NCBI RefSeq assembly: GCF_016342785.1
Contig: NZ_JAEINH010000016.1
Coordinates: 1 to 39,705, forward strand
Direction of reading: 5' to 3'
DNA length: 39,705 nucleotides
Source: Sanguibacter suaedae
GTDB lineage: Bacteria; Actinomycetota; Actinomycetes; Actinomycetales; Cellulomonadaceae
The translations under genes were made by a program, and so were the position numbers. Shown here in pieces: positions 7,320-16,600 of this stretch (within the stretch, counting starts at the first letter, position 1; every line of letters begins with the position of its first letter). The notes beneath the pieces were generated by a model, which made no database searches, was not told where the DNA came from, and saw only the letters and a list, made by a program, of their open reading frames with translations.

Positions 7320-8348
7320 TCAGGCGCGCGGCACGTCCGCGCCGAGCAGGTCGGTGCACCCGCACCCCGGGTGCACCGACCAGCGTCGGACGCGGGGCCG
7401 TGCGTCGGGGCCGCGGACCTCGAGCGCCGTGCCGGTGGCTGCAGGGTCCTGACCGTCGAGGAACGCGAGGACCTGCGCCGCGGCCGCCCCGCCGGCGACG
7501 CTCGCGACCACCGACGGCTGAGGCGCCGGATGGGTGCTTCCGATCGCCCGCAGCTGGGCCGCCAGCGCCGGCCACCCGGGGTCCATGTCCGTCCGGTGCA
7601 TGTCGAGGCACGTCAGGCACGCCGAACGCCCGGGCACCACGAACGGACCCACCACGACGTCCCCCTCCCGCACCACGACGGGGAGGTGCGGGACCTCCTC
7701 CATCATTAGACGCGCCGTGCGGACAGGGTCCGCGGCCTCCTCGAACACGATGACGACGACGTCGGGGGTCTCACGCGTCCCGGAACCCACGCGCGCGTCA
7801 GGGTGCTCGCGCCCCAGCACGTCCGCCGCGCAGTGCGCACGCGCTGCGCCGACGTGCCTCTCCCGCAACCCGCCCACCCCCACGTCCGCGCGCCGCACGC
7901 GCCGGGGGTCGTCGAGGAGGAACGTCCCGACGCCGGCCGACGCGAGGACGTCCACCACCACCATCCCGATCCGACCGAGACCGACGACGCCGACCCGGCG
8001 GTCCCGCCGCACCCCTACCGTCTCCCGTGTCCCTGCCCCCGCTACCTGGAGCGCGACGACCTCGTCGTCGAGCGGCGACCCGAGCCCGGCCGGCCCGGTC
8101 GCGGCGGGTGACTCCTGGAGCAGCCCGGCGTCGGTGAGGTCGTCGAGGACGCTCTGCAGCCGGTGCGGCGCATCCTCCGACGACGCCCACCGGGGGCGGC
8201 GTCCGGCGGGGCCGTCCCCGAGCCCCAGGAGCGCGGTGCGCTCCTGGGGGGTCAGCCCGTCGACGGTGACGGACCATCGTTCGTCCGTGCCGACCTGGAC
8301 GGCGTGCGGTGCGCGGTCGAGGATCCTGAGGCCTGTGCGGAGCTCCAT
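7320..8348 (-). CDS. Stand-alone ThiF/E1-like protein (TOMM leader-peptide-binding protein type)
   Basis: The 342-residue protein has an N-terminal winged-helix-like region (about 25-80) resembling peptide-binding domains of TOMM cyclodehydratase partners. A Rossmann E1 domain follows, with GLGRIG (123-128) and the acidic pair in LLDDPRRV (about 144-151). Four cysteines are placed to bind zinc: CLTC (244-247) and CGC (329-331). The stretch around CLTCLDMHRTDMDP is typical of the family often named TOMM precursor leader peptide-binding protein. No YcaO enzyme, dehydrogenase or precursor peptide is nearby, so a thiazole/oxazole pathway is not supported here; the substrate is unknown. The ATG at 8348 is the first start of the conserved region. 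Confidence 0.78.
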   Translation of the reverse strand: MELRTGLRILDRAPHAVQVGTDERWSVTVDGLTPQERTALLGLGDGPAGRRPRWASSEDAPHRLQSVLDDLTDAGLLQESPAATGPAGLGSPLDDEVVALQVAGAGTRETVGVRRDRRVGVVGLGRIGMVVVDVLASAGVGTFLLDDPRRVRRADVGVGGLRERHVGAARAHCAADVLGREHPDARVGSGTRETPDVVVIVFEEAADPVRTARLMMEEVPHLPVVVREGDVVVGPFVVPGRSACLTCLDMHRTDMDPGWPALAAQLRAIGSTHPAPQPSVVASVAGGAAAAQVLAFLDGQDPAATGTALEVRGPDARPRVRRWSVHPGCGCTDLLGADVPRA

Positions 8349-8463
8349 GGCACGACGGTGCCACGGCGAGGACGCCGAGCCCCGTCGTCCACAGGTCCGG
8401 ACCGCGTCGGGAAGCCCGGGAAGCTCGGGGTGCCGGGGTCGGCGCGTTGGGAGACAAGCGCCG

Positions 8464-9039
8464 ATGTCAGGCACTACGGTCGGTGCTGTGCCCGACGCCG
8501 TCGATGGACCGCTCAACGAGCGGGTCGAGGTGCGCCGAAGCCGTCGCCGCACGAGCACGGTGAGCGCGTACCGTGACGGGGACCGGACGATCGTCTCGAT
8601 CCCCGCGAGGTTCTCGCGCGCCCAGGAGCGCGAGTGGGTGGTCCGCATGCTCGCCCGGCTCGCGGACAAGGAGAGCCGGCGCCGCCCGTCCGACGAAGGA
8701 CTCGCCCGTCGCGCCGCGGAGCTCTCCGCCAAGTACCTCGGAGGACGGGCGCGTCCCTCGTCGGTCCGGTGGTCGTCGCGCCAGGGGCGCCGCTGGGGCA
8801 GCTGCACCCTGCCCGAGGGGTCCATCCGCATCTCGACACGTGTGCGTGGCATGCCCGAGTGGGTGATCGACTACGTGCTGCTCCACGAGCTGGCCCACAC
8901 CCTCCACGCCGGGCACGGCCCCGAGTTCTGGGAGATCCTCGAGGCCTACCCGAGGACGGAGCGCGCCAGGGGCTTCCTCGAGGGCGTGTCCTTCTCGCGG
9001 GACGCCTCCGCGCCGGACGACGACGACGCGGAGGCGTGA
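8464..9039 (+). CDS. DUF45/YgjP-like metal-dependent hydrolase
   Basis: The 191-residue protein carries the zincin signature HELAHTLHAGH: His141, Glu142, His145 and third ligand His151. It is preceded by the family hallmark RRWGSCTLPEGSIRIS (about 109-124). This is the DUF45 (YgjP/SprT-related) family of predicted small metallopeptidases. The ATG at 8464 has GGGAGA about ten bases upstream. It is divergent from the ThiF-like gene (115-bp gap) and converges on the DUF2342 gene with 4 bp between stop codons. The C-terminus is acidic (DDDDAEA). The physiological substrate is unknown. Confidence 0.85.
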   Translation: MSGTTVGAVPDAVDGPLNERVEVRRSRRRTSTVSAYRDGDRTIVSIPARFSRAQEREWVVRMLARLADKESRRRPSDEGLARRAAELSAKYLGGRARPSSVRWSSRQGRRWGSCTLPEGSIRISTRVRGMPEWVIDYVLLHELAHTLHAGHGPEFWEILEAYPRTERARGFLEGVSFSRDASAPDDDDAEA

Positions 9040-9043
9040 CGCC

Positions 9044-10483
9044 TCAGCCCTTGGGTGCCTCGCCGTCCTGCGCGTCGTCGCCGTCCTTGAAGAGCTCGGC
9101 GAGCGCGCGGTCCACGTCGGACTGCTCCTCGCTCACCTCGTCGCGACGCGTGAAGTACCCCGCGGGGTCGTCGAGGTCGAGGGTGCTCGGCAGGAGGTCC
9201 GGGTGGTCCCAGACGGCGTCACGCGCGGCAGACCCCACCTGGCCGTCGATCGTCGACCACAGCGTCGCCGCGTCCCGGGAACGGCGGGGCCGCAGCTCGA
9301 GGCCGACGAGCGACGCGAAGGTCTGCTCCGCGGGACCACCCGCGGCGCGCCGCCGGCGGATCATCTCGCGCAGAGCGACGGTGTGGGGCAGGTGGGGGAG
9401 CGCCGCGCGGGCCACGACCTCGTCGACCCACCCCTCGACGAGGGCGAGGACCGTCTCGAGCCGCAGGAGCGTGGCCTCCTGCTCCGGGGTGGAGTGCAGG
9501 CCGAAGACGCCGCCGGAGAGCGCGCCACGGAGGGCTTCGGGGTCGGTGGGGTCGACGTCCCGGAGGGACGACTCGAGCGCGTCCATGTCGATGGTGATGC
9601 CCCGGGCGTAGGCCTCGACGAGGCCGAGGAGGTGACCCCGCAGCCACGTGACGTGCGTGAACAGACGCGCGTGGGCGGCCTCCCTGAGCGCCAGGAAGTG
9701 GCGGACCTCCTCCGCCGGGACGTCGAGGTCCTTCGTGAACGCGGCCACGTTCGTGGGCAGGAGGACGGTCGCCGGACCGGTGAGGAGGGGCACGCCGATG
9801 TCCGTGGCGCCGTGGACCTCCCGCGACAGGGTCCCGGCCGCCGTCCCGATCTGCATGCCGAACACCGCCGAGCCGAGCTGGCGCATCATCTGCGTCGGGT
9901 CGATGGGGCCCGCACCGCCGAGGAGCCCGGGGGGCAGACCGGGAACCATGCCCTCCAGCCCGCCGCCCTCGGGGAGCTGGTCGCGGAGCACGGCGGCGAG
10001 GGCGTCGGCGACCGACGCGGCCACCGGCGCGGCCAGCGCGTTCCACGCCGGGAGCGTCTGCTCCACCCACTCGGATCGGCTCCACGCGGTCCGCGTCCCG
10101 CCCGACGGCGGGAGCTCGGTGGCGGCGTCCAGCCAGAGGTCGGCCACGGACAGCGCGTCCGTGGCCTCCCTGACCTGCTTGGCCGTGAGCACGGGGTCTC
10201 CCTCGGCCACCGCCACCTGCCGTGCGACGTCGTGCGCGACGTCCGCGTTCACGGGGTCACCGCCCGACGCGCTGAGCAGCCGCTTCACCTGGTCGAGGAC
10301 CTGCTGCAGCATCTGCGGGTCGTTCTGGAACCCGGACCCCGCGGCGAGCGCCTGGGGGTCGAAGCCGCGGGCGCGCAGCTCGCGCAGCGCCTCCTCGCTG
10401 TCGGCACCGAAGAGGGAACGGAGCATCTCCTCCCACTGTGACGGGTCCGGCGCGCCGGAGCTGGCTGACGGGTCGCTGCTCAT
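9044..10483 (-). CDS. Zinc-dependent metalloprotease family protein (DUF2342/zincin-like)
   Basis: The 479-residue protein matches the actinobacterial DUF2342 family, predicted zincin-like hydrolases. The conserved core is HFLALREAAHARLF (262-275), with Glu268 and His271 in place of a canonical HExxH. A Gly/Pro-rich segment (GGGLEGMVPGLPPGLLGG) precedes it and an acidic tail closes the protein. The ATG at 10483 is preceded on the minus strand by CAGGAGACCAC, a good ribosome site. No signal peptide or membrane segment is seen, so it is probably cytoplasmic. M. tuberculosis appears to carry a homologue in the same neighbourhood. Proteolytic activity has not been shown by anything in the sequence. 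Confidence 0.85.
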   Translation of the reverse strand: MSSDPSASSGAPDPSQWEEMLRSLFGADSEEALRELRARGFDPQALAAGSGFQNDPQMLQQVLDQVKRLLSASGGDPVNADVAHDVARQVAVAEGDPVLTAKQVREATDALSVADLWLDAATELPPSGGTRTAWSRSEWVEQTLPAWNALAAPVAASVADALAAVLRDQLPEGGGLEGMVPGLPPGLLGGAGPIDPTQMMRQLGSAVFGMQIGTAAGTLSREVHGATDIGVPLLTGPATVLLPTNVAAFTKDLDVPAEEVRHFLALREAAHARLFTHVTWLRGHLLGLVEAYARGITIDMDALESSLRDVDPTDPEALRGALSGGVFGLHSTPEQEATLLRLETVLALVEGWVDEVVARAALPHLPHTVALREMIRRRRAAGGPAEQTFASLVGLELRPRRSRDAATLWSTIDGQVGSAARDAVWDHPDLLPSTLDLDDPAGYFTRRDEVSEEQSDVDRALAELFKDGDDAQDGEAPKG

Positions 10484-10565
10484 GTGGTCTCCTGGGGGCG
10501 GTGGCGGCGGGCGTCGGGCCCGACCACGGTAACCACAATCCGACGCAGGAGGAGGTCCGGCGGCC

Positions 10566-11606
10566 ATGTCCGGTGCACGGGTTCGCTCTGGGCGCACCAC
10601 GGACGGGCTGCGCAGCGTCGTGGTGGGGGAGTCCCCAGTAGGTAGGGCGCTCGCCCACGCGCTCGGTGCCGGACGCGTCGTGGCCAGCGGCGAGCTCACG
10701 CCCGAGGCGCTCGTCGGGGCCGACGTCGTGGTCCTCGTGGGCCACTCGGGCGACTTCGCCGCCGTCCGCTCTCGTCGCGCCTCCGACCGCCGGGAGGACA
10801 TCGTCACGAGAACCACGTCCGACGTCACCCGGGCCGCGGCCGCGGACGTGGGGCACGTCGTCGGTGTGAGCTCGGCGATGGTCAACGGCGCCGTGCCCGG
10901 GCGGCCGGTCATCGAGGACGACGAACCGGCGCGGGGAGAGGTCGACGACGGGATCGTGGGCGACCTCCTGACCTTCGAGGAGACGTTCCGCGACGCGGTC
11001 GCCGCTGCGTCGACGCGGCCGAGGGCGACGATCCTGCGTCCGGCCTGCCTCGTCGGGCCCGGCGTCGACACACTGATGACGCGCCACTTCGAGGCGCCGA
11101 GGATCCTCACCGTGCGGGGCGCGATCAGGGAGTGGCAGCTGGTGCACGTGGACGACGTCGCCGCGGCCGTCGACGTCGTCGTCCGCGGGGGCCTCGTCGG
11201 TGCCCTGACCGTCGGACCACGGAGGGACGGAGCGCCCGACGTCCTCTCCGCCGCCGAGGTGCTGCGCGTCGCGGGCATGCGGTCCGTGGACCTGCCCCGC
11301 GCGTCGGCCTTCGGTGCCGCCGAGCGCCTCCACAGGCTCGGTGTGCTGCCGGCCCCGGCGAGCGACATGACCTTCGCCGTCTATCCCTGGACGGTGTCTG
11401 CGACGGGGCTGCACGCCGCCGGGTGGTCGGTGTCACGTACCAGCGAGGAGTGCCTGCGGCTCCTCGTCGACCAGGTCCGCGGCCGCGTGGGCGTCGCCGG
11501 ACGGCGGGTCGGCGGGCGGGACGCCGCCGCAGCCGGTGCCACCGGTGCTGCCGTGGCCGTCCTGGGGACCGCCGCGATCTGGAGGCGCGCTCGCCGCGGG
11601 GCGTGA
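10566..11606 (+). CDS. SDR-type NAD(P)-dependent epimerase/dehydratase-like protein
   Basis: The 346-residue protein looks like an extended short-chain dehydrogenase of the NAD-dependent epimerase type, but its nucleotide-binding start (VVVGESPVGRAL) is atypical. Supporting elements are the VGVSSAMV strand-loop, the ILRPACLVGPGVDT segment and the WQLVHVDDVAAAV motif that normally contacts substrate. There is no clear YxxxK pair, so catalysis is uncertain. The C-terminus has an Ala/Gly-rich hydrophobic stretch before an Arg-rich end, possibly a membrane anchor. The ATG follows AGGAGGAGG by about ten bases. It is divergent from the DUF2342 gene with an 82-bp gap. Confidence 0.75.
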   Translation: MSGARVRSGRTTDGLRSVVVGESPVGRALAHALGAGRVVASGELTPEALVGADVVVLVGHSGDFAAVRSRRASDRREDIVTRTTSDVTRAAAADVGHVVGVSSAMVNGAVPGRPVIEDDEPARGEVDDGIVGDLLTFEETFRDAVAAASTRPRATILRPACLVGPGVDTLMTRHFEAPRILTVRGAIREWQLVHVDDVAAAVDVVVRGGLVGALTVGPRRDGAPDVLSAAEVLRVAGMRSVDLPRASAFGAAERLHRLGVLPAPASDMTFAVYPWTVSATGLHAAGWSVSRTSEECLRLLVDQVRGRVGVAGRRVGGRDAAAAGATGAAVAVLGTAAIWRRARRGA

Positions 11607-11675
11607 GGCGCCGGTGCGCGGTGCGCGGCCCCGGCGTCGCGGCACCCTCGTCAGCGGGCTCCCAGGCTCGTCGGC

Positions 11676-11687
11676 GATGATACGGGG
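11676..11687 (+). promoter_or_regulatory. Possible leaderless -10 box of the PDZ protease gene
   Basis: GATGAT at 11676-11681 is followed by six bases and then the GTG start at 11688. There is no Shine-Dalgarno sequence. No clear -35 box is seen. Confidence 0.35.
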
Positions 11688-12887
11688 GTGACCTCAGCGC
11701 CCCGGAGCACTCGACAGAGCGCTCACCCGAGCCCACGCGACCCTTCTCGCCCCTCCCCGGTCGTGCCCGCGCACCCGGGGGACGTCCCACCCCCGGGTGC
11801 GGACGACGAGGCGGTGACCCCGCGCGGCGTCACCCTCGGCGTGACCTTCCTCGCCACGGTCCTCCTCGTGTCCGGTCTCGCCGTGGTCCCGTCGCCCTAC
11901 GTCGTGAAGTCCCCCGGCCCCACGCGCGACACGCTCGGCCAGGTGGACGACGAGGACCTCATCACCATCGAGGGAGCCGAGACCTACGAGTCCACGGGTG
12001 AGCTCCTGCTCACCACCGTGGGTGTCGGTGGCGGTCCCGGCTACCCCGTGAACCTCGTCCAGGTCCTCCAGGGCTGGGCCGACGGGACCAGGGCCGTGTT
12101 CCCCGTGGAGGAGGTGTTCCCCGCGGACACCACGCAGGAGGAGCTCGACGCGTCGAGCGCCGCCGACATGACGTCCTCCCAGGAGAACGCCACCTACGCG
12201 GCGCTCCACGAGCTCGGGTACGAGATCCCCGTGGAGGTCACGGTCCTCCAGGCCGTGGAGGGCTCCGGCGCCGAGGGGCACGTCGAGGAGGGTGACGTGA
12301 TCACGACCGTCGCCGGGACGCCGATCGAGGAGTACGAGGACCTCACCACGGCGCTCGACGGGACGGAGGCCGGTGCACCCGTCACCCTCGGCGTGCTCCG
12401 CGACGGGGTACCGGTCGAGCTCTCGTTCCCCTCGTCGCCCGACCCCCAGGGCGGCGACGGCGCCCGCCTCGGGGTCTTCGTGTCACCTGCGTTCGACTTC
12501 CCCGTCGACGTGAGCATCCGCATCGACGACATCGGCGGCCCCTCCGCCGGCACCATGTTCGCCCTCGGGATCATCGACCGCCTCACCGAGGTCGACGAGG
12601 CGAACGGCGAGATCATCGCCGGCACCGGGACCATCGACACCAGCGGGACCGTCGGGCCCATCGGCGGCATCCAGCAGAAGCTCCACGGCGCCCTCCGGGA
12701 CGGCGCCGCCTGGTTCCTCGCCCCCGCGGACAACTGCTCCGAGGTCTACGGGCACGTCCCCGACGGCCTCACCGTCGTGAGGGTCGAGACCCTCTCCGAC
12801 GCGCTCGCGGCCACCACGGCCATCGGGTCGGGCGACACCGCCGACCTCCCGACCTGCACCGCGGACGACGTCGCGGCGTCGCGGTAG
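11688..12887 (+). CDS. Membrane-anchored PDZ domain / Lon-like serine protease (YlbL family)
   Basis: The 399-residue protein has a cytoplasmic Pro-rich N-terminus and one membrane segment (about 48-68). A PDZ domain covers about 185-250 (GHVEEGDVITTVAGTPI), and a Lon-type proteolytic domain follows with Ser286 in GGPSAGTMFALG and Lys331 in GGIQQKLHGA. The Ser-Lys spacing of 45 residues fits the Lon dyad (43 in E. coli Lon). No ATPase domain is present, so this is the ATP-independent extracytoplasmic YlbL-like type. GTG is the only reasonable start; the ATG at 11678 reads into a stop after four codons. M. tuberculosis Rv3194c appears to be the positional counterpart. It converges on the PPA1309 gene. 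Confidence 0.9.
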   Translation: MTSAPRSTRQSAHPSPRDPSRPSPVVPAHPGDVPPPGADDEAVTPRGVTLGVTFLATVLLVSGLAVVPSPYVVKSPGPTRDTLGQVDDEDLITIEGAETYESTGELLLTTVGVGGGPGYPVNLVQVLQGWADGTRAVFPVEEVFPADTTQEELDASSAADMTSSQENATYAALHELGYEIPVEVTVLQAVEGSGAEGHVEEGDVITTVAGTPIEEYEDLTTALDGTEAGAPVTLGVLRDGVPVELSFPSSPDPQGGDGARLGVFVSPAFDFPVDVSIRIDDIGGPSAGTMFALGIIDRLTEVDEANGEIIAGTGTIDTSGTVGPIGGIQQKLHGALRDGAAWFLAPADNCSEVYGHVPDGLTVVRVETLSDALAATTAIGSGDTADLPTCTADDVAASR

Positions 12888-12904
12888 AGGCCGGGGGGTC
12901 CGCG

Positions 12905-13465
12905 CTACTCGAACGTCGTGAGGAGCGCCTCGACGAGCCCCGGCACGAGGTCCGGACCGTGCCCGACCTCGAGGTCGGAGTCGTTCGCCCGCGTGCGCAG
13001 GGCGCACCACGACGTCCCGTCCCGCAGGACGCCCACGGCCATCCGGACGTCCTGCCGGTCGGGGTGGTTCTCCAGGTAGACGAGCGCGGCGGCAGGATCC
13101 TCGGGGACCTCGTCCTCCGCCGACGGGGGCAGCACGATGCGCTCGACGACGACCGCGGCGCCGTCCACGGCGTCCGGCCACACGATCGACGCCAGGAGGT
13201 CCTCGAGGCCCGCGGTCGTCGGGAGCTCGTCCTGCTCGACGGAGGTCAGGTGGGTCGGGTCGTCGAGGGCCGCCCGGACGGTGTCGGCAGGGAGCTGTGC
13301 GGCGAGCTCCGGCTCGGCCGCCAGCGCCGCCTGCGTCGAGACGAGCGCGAAGACGCGGGTGGGCGCGTCCCACCCGGTGGCGGCGACGTGCCGCTCGACG
13401 TCCGTGACGGCCTCGGCGAGGGCGCGCTGCGCTGCGGTGATGGTCGGGGCGTCGGGCGAGGTCAT
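12905..13465 (-). CDS. PPA1309 family protein
   Basis: The 186-residue protein belongs to the actinobacterial PPA1309 family, usually found beside the PDZ-Lon protease and UPF0182 genes as here. It shows no signal peptide, membrane segment or catalytic motif. Recognisable stretches are VFALVSTQAAL, LEDLLASIVWPD and the C-terminal VLRDGTSWCALR-VGHGPDLVPGL region. Function is unknown. The ATG at 13465 fits family length; an upstream GTG or ATG extension to 13510 is unlikely. The start follows CATCCT by six bases on the minus strand, a possible leaderless -10. Confidence 0.82.
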   Translation of the reverse strand: MTSPDAPTITAAQRALAEAVTDVERHVAATGWDAPTRVFALVSTQAALAAEPELAAQLPADTVRAALDDPTHLTSVEQDELPTTAGLEDLLASIVWPDAVDGAAVVVERIVLPPSAEDEVPEDPAAALVYLENHPDRQDVRMAVGVLRDGTSWCALRTRANDSDLEVGHGPDLVPGLVEALLTTFE

Positions 13466-13614
13466 GGCACCAGGATGACAGACCTGGCGCGCCCGGACCA
13501 CGTCTCCCACGCGTGTCCCGACGGGAGGAACTGTGGGAACCTAGAAGAGCGCGTGAGCGTTGTCCGAGAGGACGAGCACACCACCGACAGCACCGACAGC
13601 GAGGATCCTCCGCC

Positions 13615-16600
13615 GTGTCTTTTGCCGCACAACCACGCCGCCCCGCGCCAGCGGGCGGCGGTCCCCGACGCCGACCGAGCCCGCTGGCGATCACCATCGC
13701 CGCCGTCGTCGCTCTCGCGGTCGTCGTGTTCCTCCTCGCCCAGCTGTGGACGGAGGTGCTCTGGTACCGCCAGCTCGGCTTCTCGGAGGTCATCTGGACG
13801 GAGTGGGGGACCCGGGCCGCGCTGTTCGCCGGGGCCTTCGTGCTCATGGCGGGCCTCGTCTACCTCAACCTCAGGCTCGCGCACCGCAACCGGCCCATCT
13901 ACGCGCCCTCGACCCCTGAGCAGGCGACGCTCGACCAGTACCGGGAGGCCATCGAGCCGCTGCGGCGTCTCGTCATGGTCGCGGCCCCCGCGCTCCTCGG
14001 CGTGTTCGCCGGTGTCGCGGCGTCCTCGCAGTGGACGACCGTCCTGCTCTGGCTGAACTCGGTGCCGTTCGGCACGACGGACCCCGAGTACGGGATCGAC
14101 CTGTCGTTCTACATGTTCTCCCTGCCTGCGCTCCGCTTCGTGGTGAGCTTCGTCATGGCGGTCGTCGTCATCTCGGGCATCGCCGCCCTCGCCACGCACT
14201 ACCTCTACGGGGGCCTCCAGGTCGGCGGGTCCGCCCAGGGGGTGCGGACCACGCACGCCGCCCGGATCCAGCTGGCGGTCCTCGCCGCAGCGCTCATGGT
14301 GCTCATCGGGGTGAACTACTGGCTCGACCGGTACTCCATCCTCAAGACCGACGGTGAGAGGTTCGCGGGCGCGTCGTTCGCGGACGTCAACGCCGTCATC
14401 CCCGCCAAGGCGATCCTCGCAGGTGTCGCGGTCCTCGTCGCGGCGCTCTTCGTGGTCACCGCGATCCGTGGTAACTGGCGTCTCCCGGCGATCGGCGTGG
14501 GGCTCATGGTGGTCGCCGCGATCGTCGTCGGCGGCGTGTACCCGGCCGTCGTGCAGCGGTTCCAGGTGACGCCCAACGCGCAGCAGCTCGAGGCCGAGTT
14601 CATCCAGCGCAACATCGACGCGACCCGGACCGCCTTCGGCCTCGACGACACCGAGGTCCAGGCCTACAACGCCAAGACCACGGCCGAGGCCGGGGCGCTG
14701 CGTGAGGACGCGCAGACCACCGCCTCGATCCGGTTGCTCGACCCCACCATCGTCAGCCCCTCGTTCCGGCAGCTGCAGCAGAACCGTGGGTACTACAACT
14801 TCTCCGACACGCTCTCCGTGGACCGCTACGAGATCGAGGGGGAGAGCCGGGACACGCTCATCGCCGTCCGCGAGCTCAACCTCGCCGGCCTCGGTGACGA
14901 CCAGCGCAACTGGGTCAACGACCACACGGTCTACACGCACGGGTACGGCGTCGTCGCCGCGTACGGCAACCAGATCGGTCCGGACGGGCGCCCCGCGTTC
15001 TACGAGGGCGGCATCCCGTCCGTGGGCAACCTCTCGGACCTCTCCGAGGACGGTTACGAGCCGCGCATCTACTTCAGCCCCAACTCGCCCTCGTACTCCG
15101 TCGTCGGTGCCCCCGACGGCACGGACCCGTGGGAGCTCGACTACCCGACGGACGAGGCCGAGGGCGGACAGGTGAACACGACGTTCCCGACGGAGAGCGT
15201 CGAGATCGGCCCGTCGGTCGGGAACCTCGCCAACAAGCTGCTCTACGCGCTGAAGTTCCAGTCCGAGGAGATCCTCTTCTCCGACCGCGTCACCGACGCG
15301 TCGCAGATCGTCTACGACCGCGACCCGCGCGAGCGCGTCGAGAAGGTGGCCCCGTACCTGACGCTCGACGGGCGGGTCTACCCGGCCGTCGTCGACGGCC
15401 GTGTCAAGTGGATCGTCGACGGGTACACCACGTCCAACGAGTACCCCTACTCCGCGTCGGAGTCCCTCGAGGACGCCACGGCGGACTCGCTCACCGCCAC
15501 GTCGGCGAGCATCCAGGCACTGCAGCCGCAGGAGGTCAACTACATCCGCAACTCCGTGAAGGCGACGGTGGACGCGTACGACGGGTCCGTCACCCTGTAC
15601 GCGTGGGACACCGAGGACCCCGTCCTCAAGGCGTGGCAGGGCGTCTTCCCGAACTCCATCGAGCCGCTCTCCGAGATCAGCGCCGACCTCATGAGCCACA
15701 TCCGGTACCCGGAGGACATCTTCAAGGTCCAGCGGACCCTCCTCACCCAGTACCACGTGGACACCGCGTCGGAGTTCTTCTCCGGACAGGACTTCTGGCG
15801 TAACCCCGAGGACCCGACGGCCGAGGGCGACAACAAGCCGCTGCAGCCGCCGTACTACCTCACGCTCCAGATGCCGGGCCAGGAGCAACCGGCGTTCTCC
15901 CTCTCGTCGTCCTTCATCACGGGCGGTACCGGTGACAGGAACGTGCTCACCGGATACCTCGCGGTGAACGCAGAAGCCGGTGACGAGGCGGGGCAGCCCG
16001 CCGAGGACTACGGCAAGCTCCGTCTTCTCGAGCTGCCCCGCGGGTCGACGGTCCCCGGGCCGGGCCAGGTGCAAAACAACTTCAACTCCGACAACGACAT
16101 CGCGCAGAACCTCAACCTGCTCCGGCAGGGGAACTCGACGGTGCTCAACGGCAACCTCCTCACGGTGCCCGTCGGGGGCGGTCTGCTCTACGTCCAGCCG
16201 GTCTACGTGCAGTCCTCGAGCGGCACCCAGTTCCCGCTGCTGCGCAAGGTCCTCGTGGCCTTCGGTGACGAGGTCGGGTTCGCCGACACCCTCGACGAGG
16301 CGCTCGACCAGGTCTTCGCCGGCGACTCCGGCGCCACCGCCGGTGACGCGGACGCGCCCGACGAGGGTGAGGTCCCCGTGGACGAGGTCCCGACGGACGA
16401 GGCGCCGACGGACGAGCCCACCGACGCCCCGACGGAGGACCCGACCACGGAGCCGACGGACACCCCGGACGCTCCTGCGGGTGATCCTCGTGCACGTCTC
16501 GACTCGGCCCTCACCGACGCAGGGCAGGCGCTGCAGGACAGCCAGGACGCGCTCGCCGACGGTGACTTCGCCGGGTACGGCGAGGCGCAGGACCGCCTCC

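Noticed and set aside
7320-8348. A TOMM/thiopeptide-type biosynthetic cluster
   Set aside because: Only the E1-like partner is present; no YcaO, dehydrogenase, transporter or precursor peptide is encoded nearby.
10513-10524. Palindrome GTCGGGCCCGAC between the DUF2342 and SDR genes as an operator
   Set aside because: Short GC-only palindromes are expected by chance at this base composition and there is no second copy or aligned promoter.
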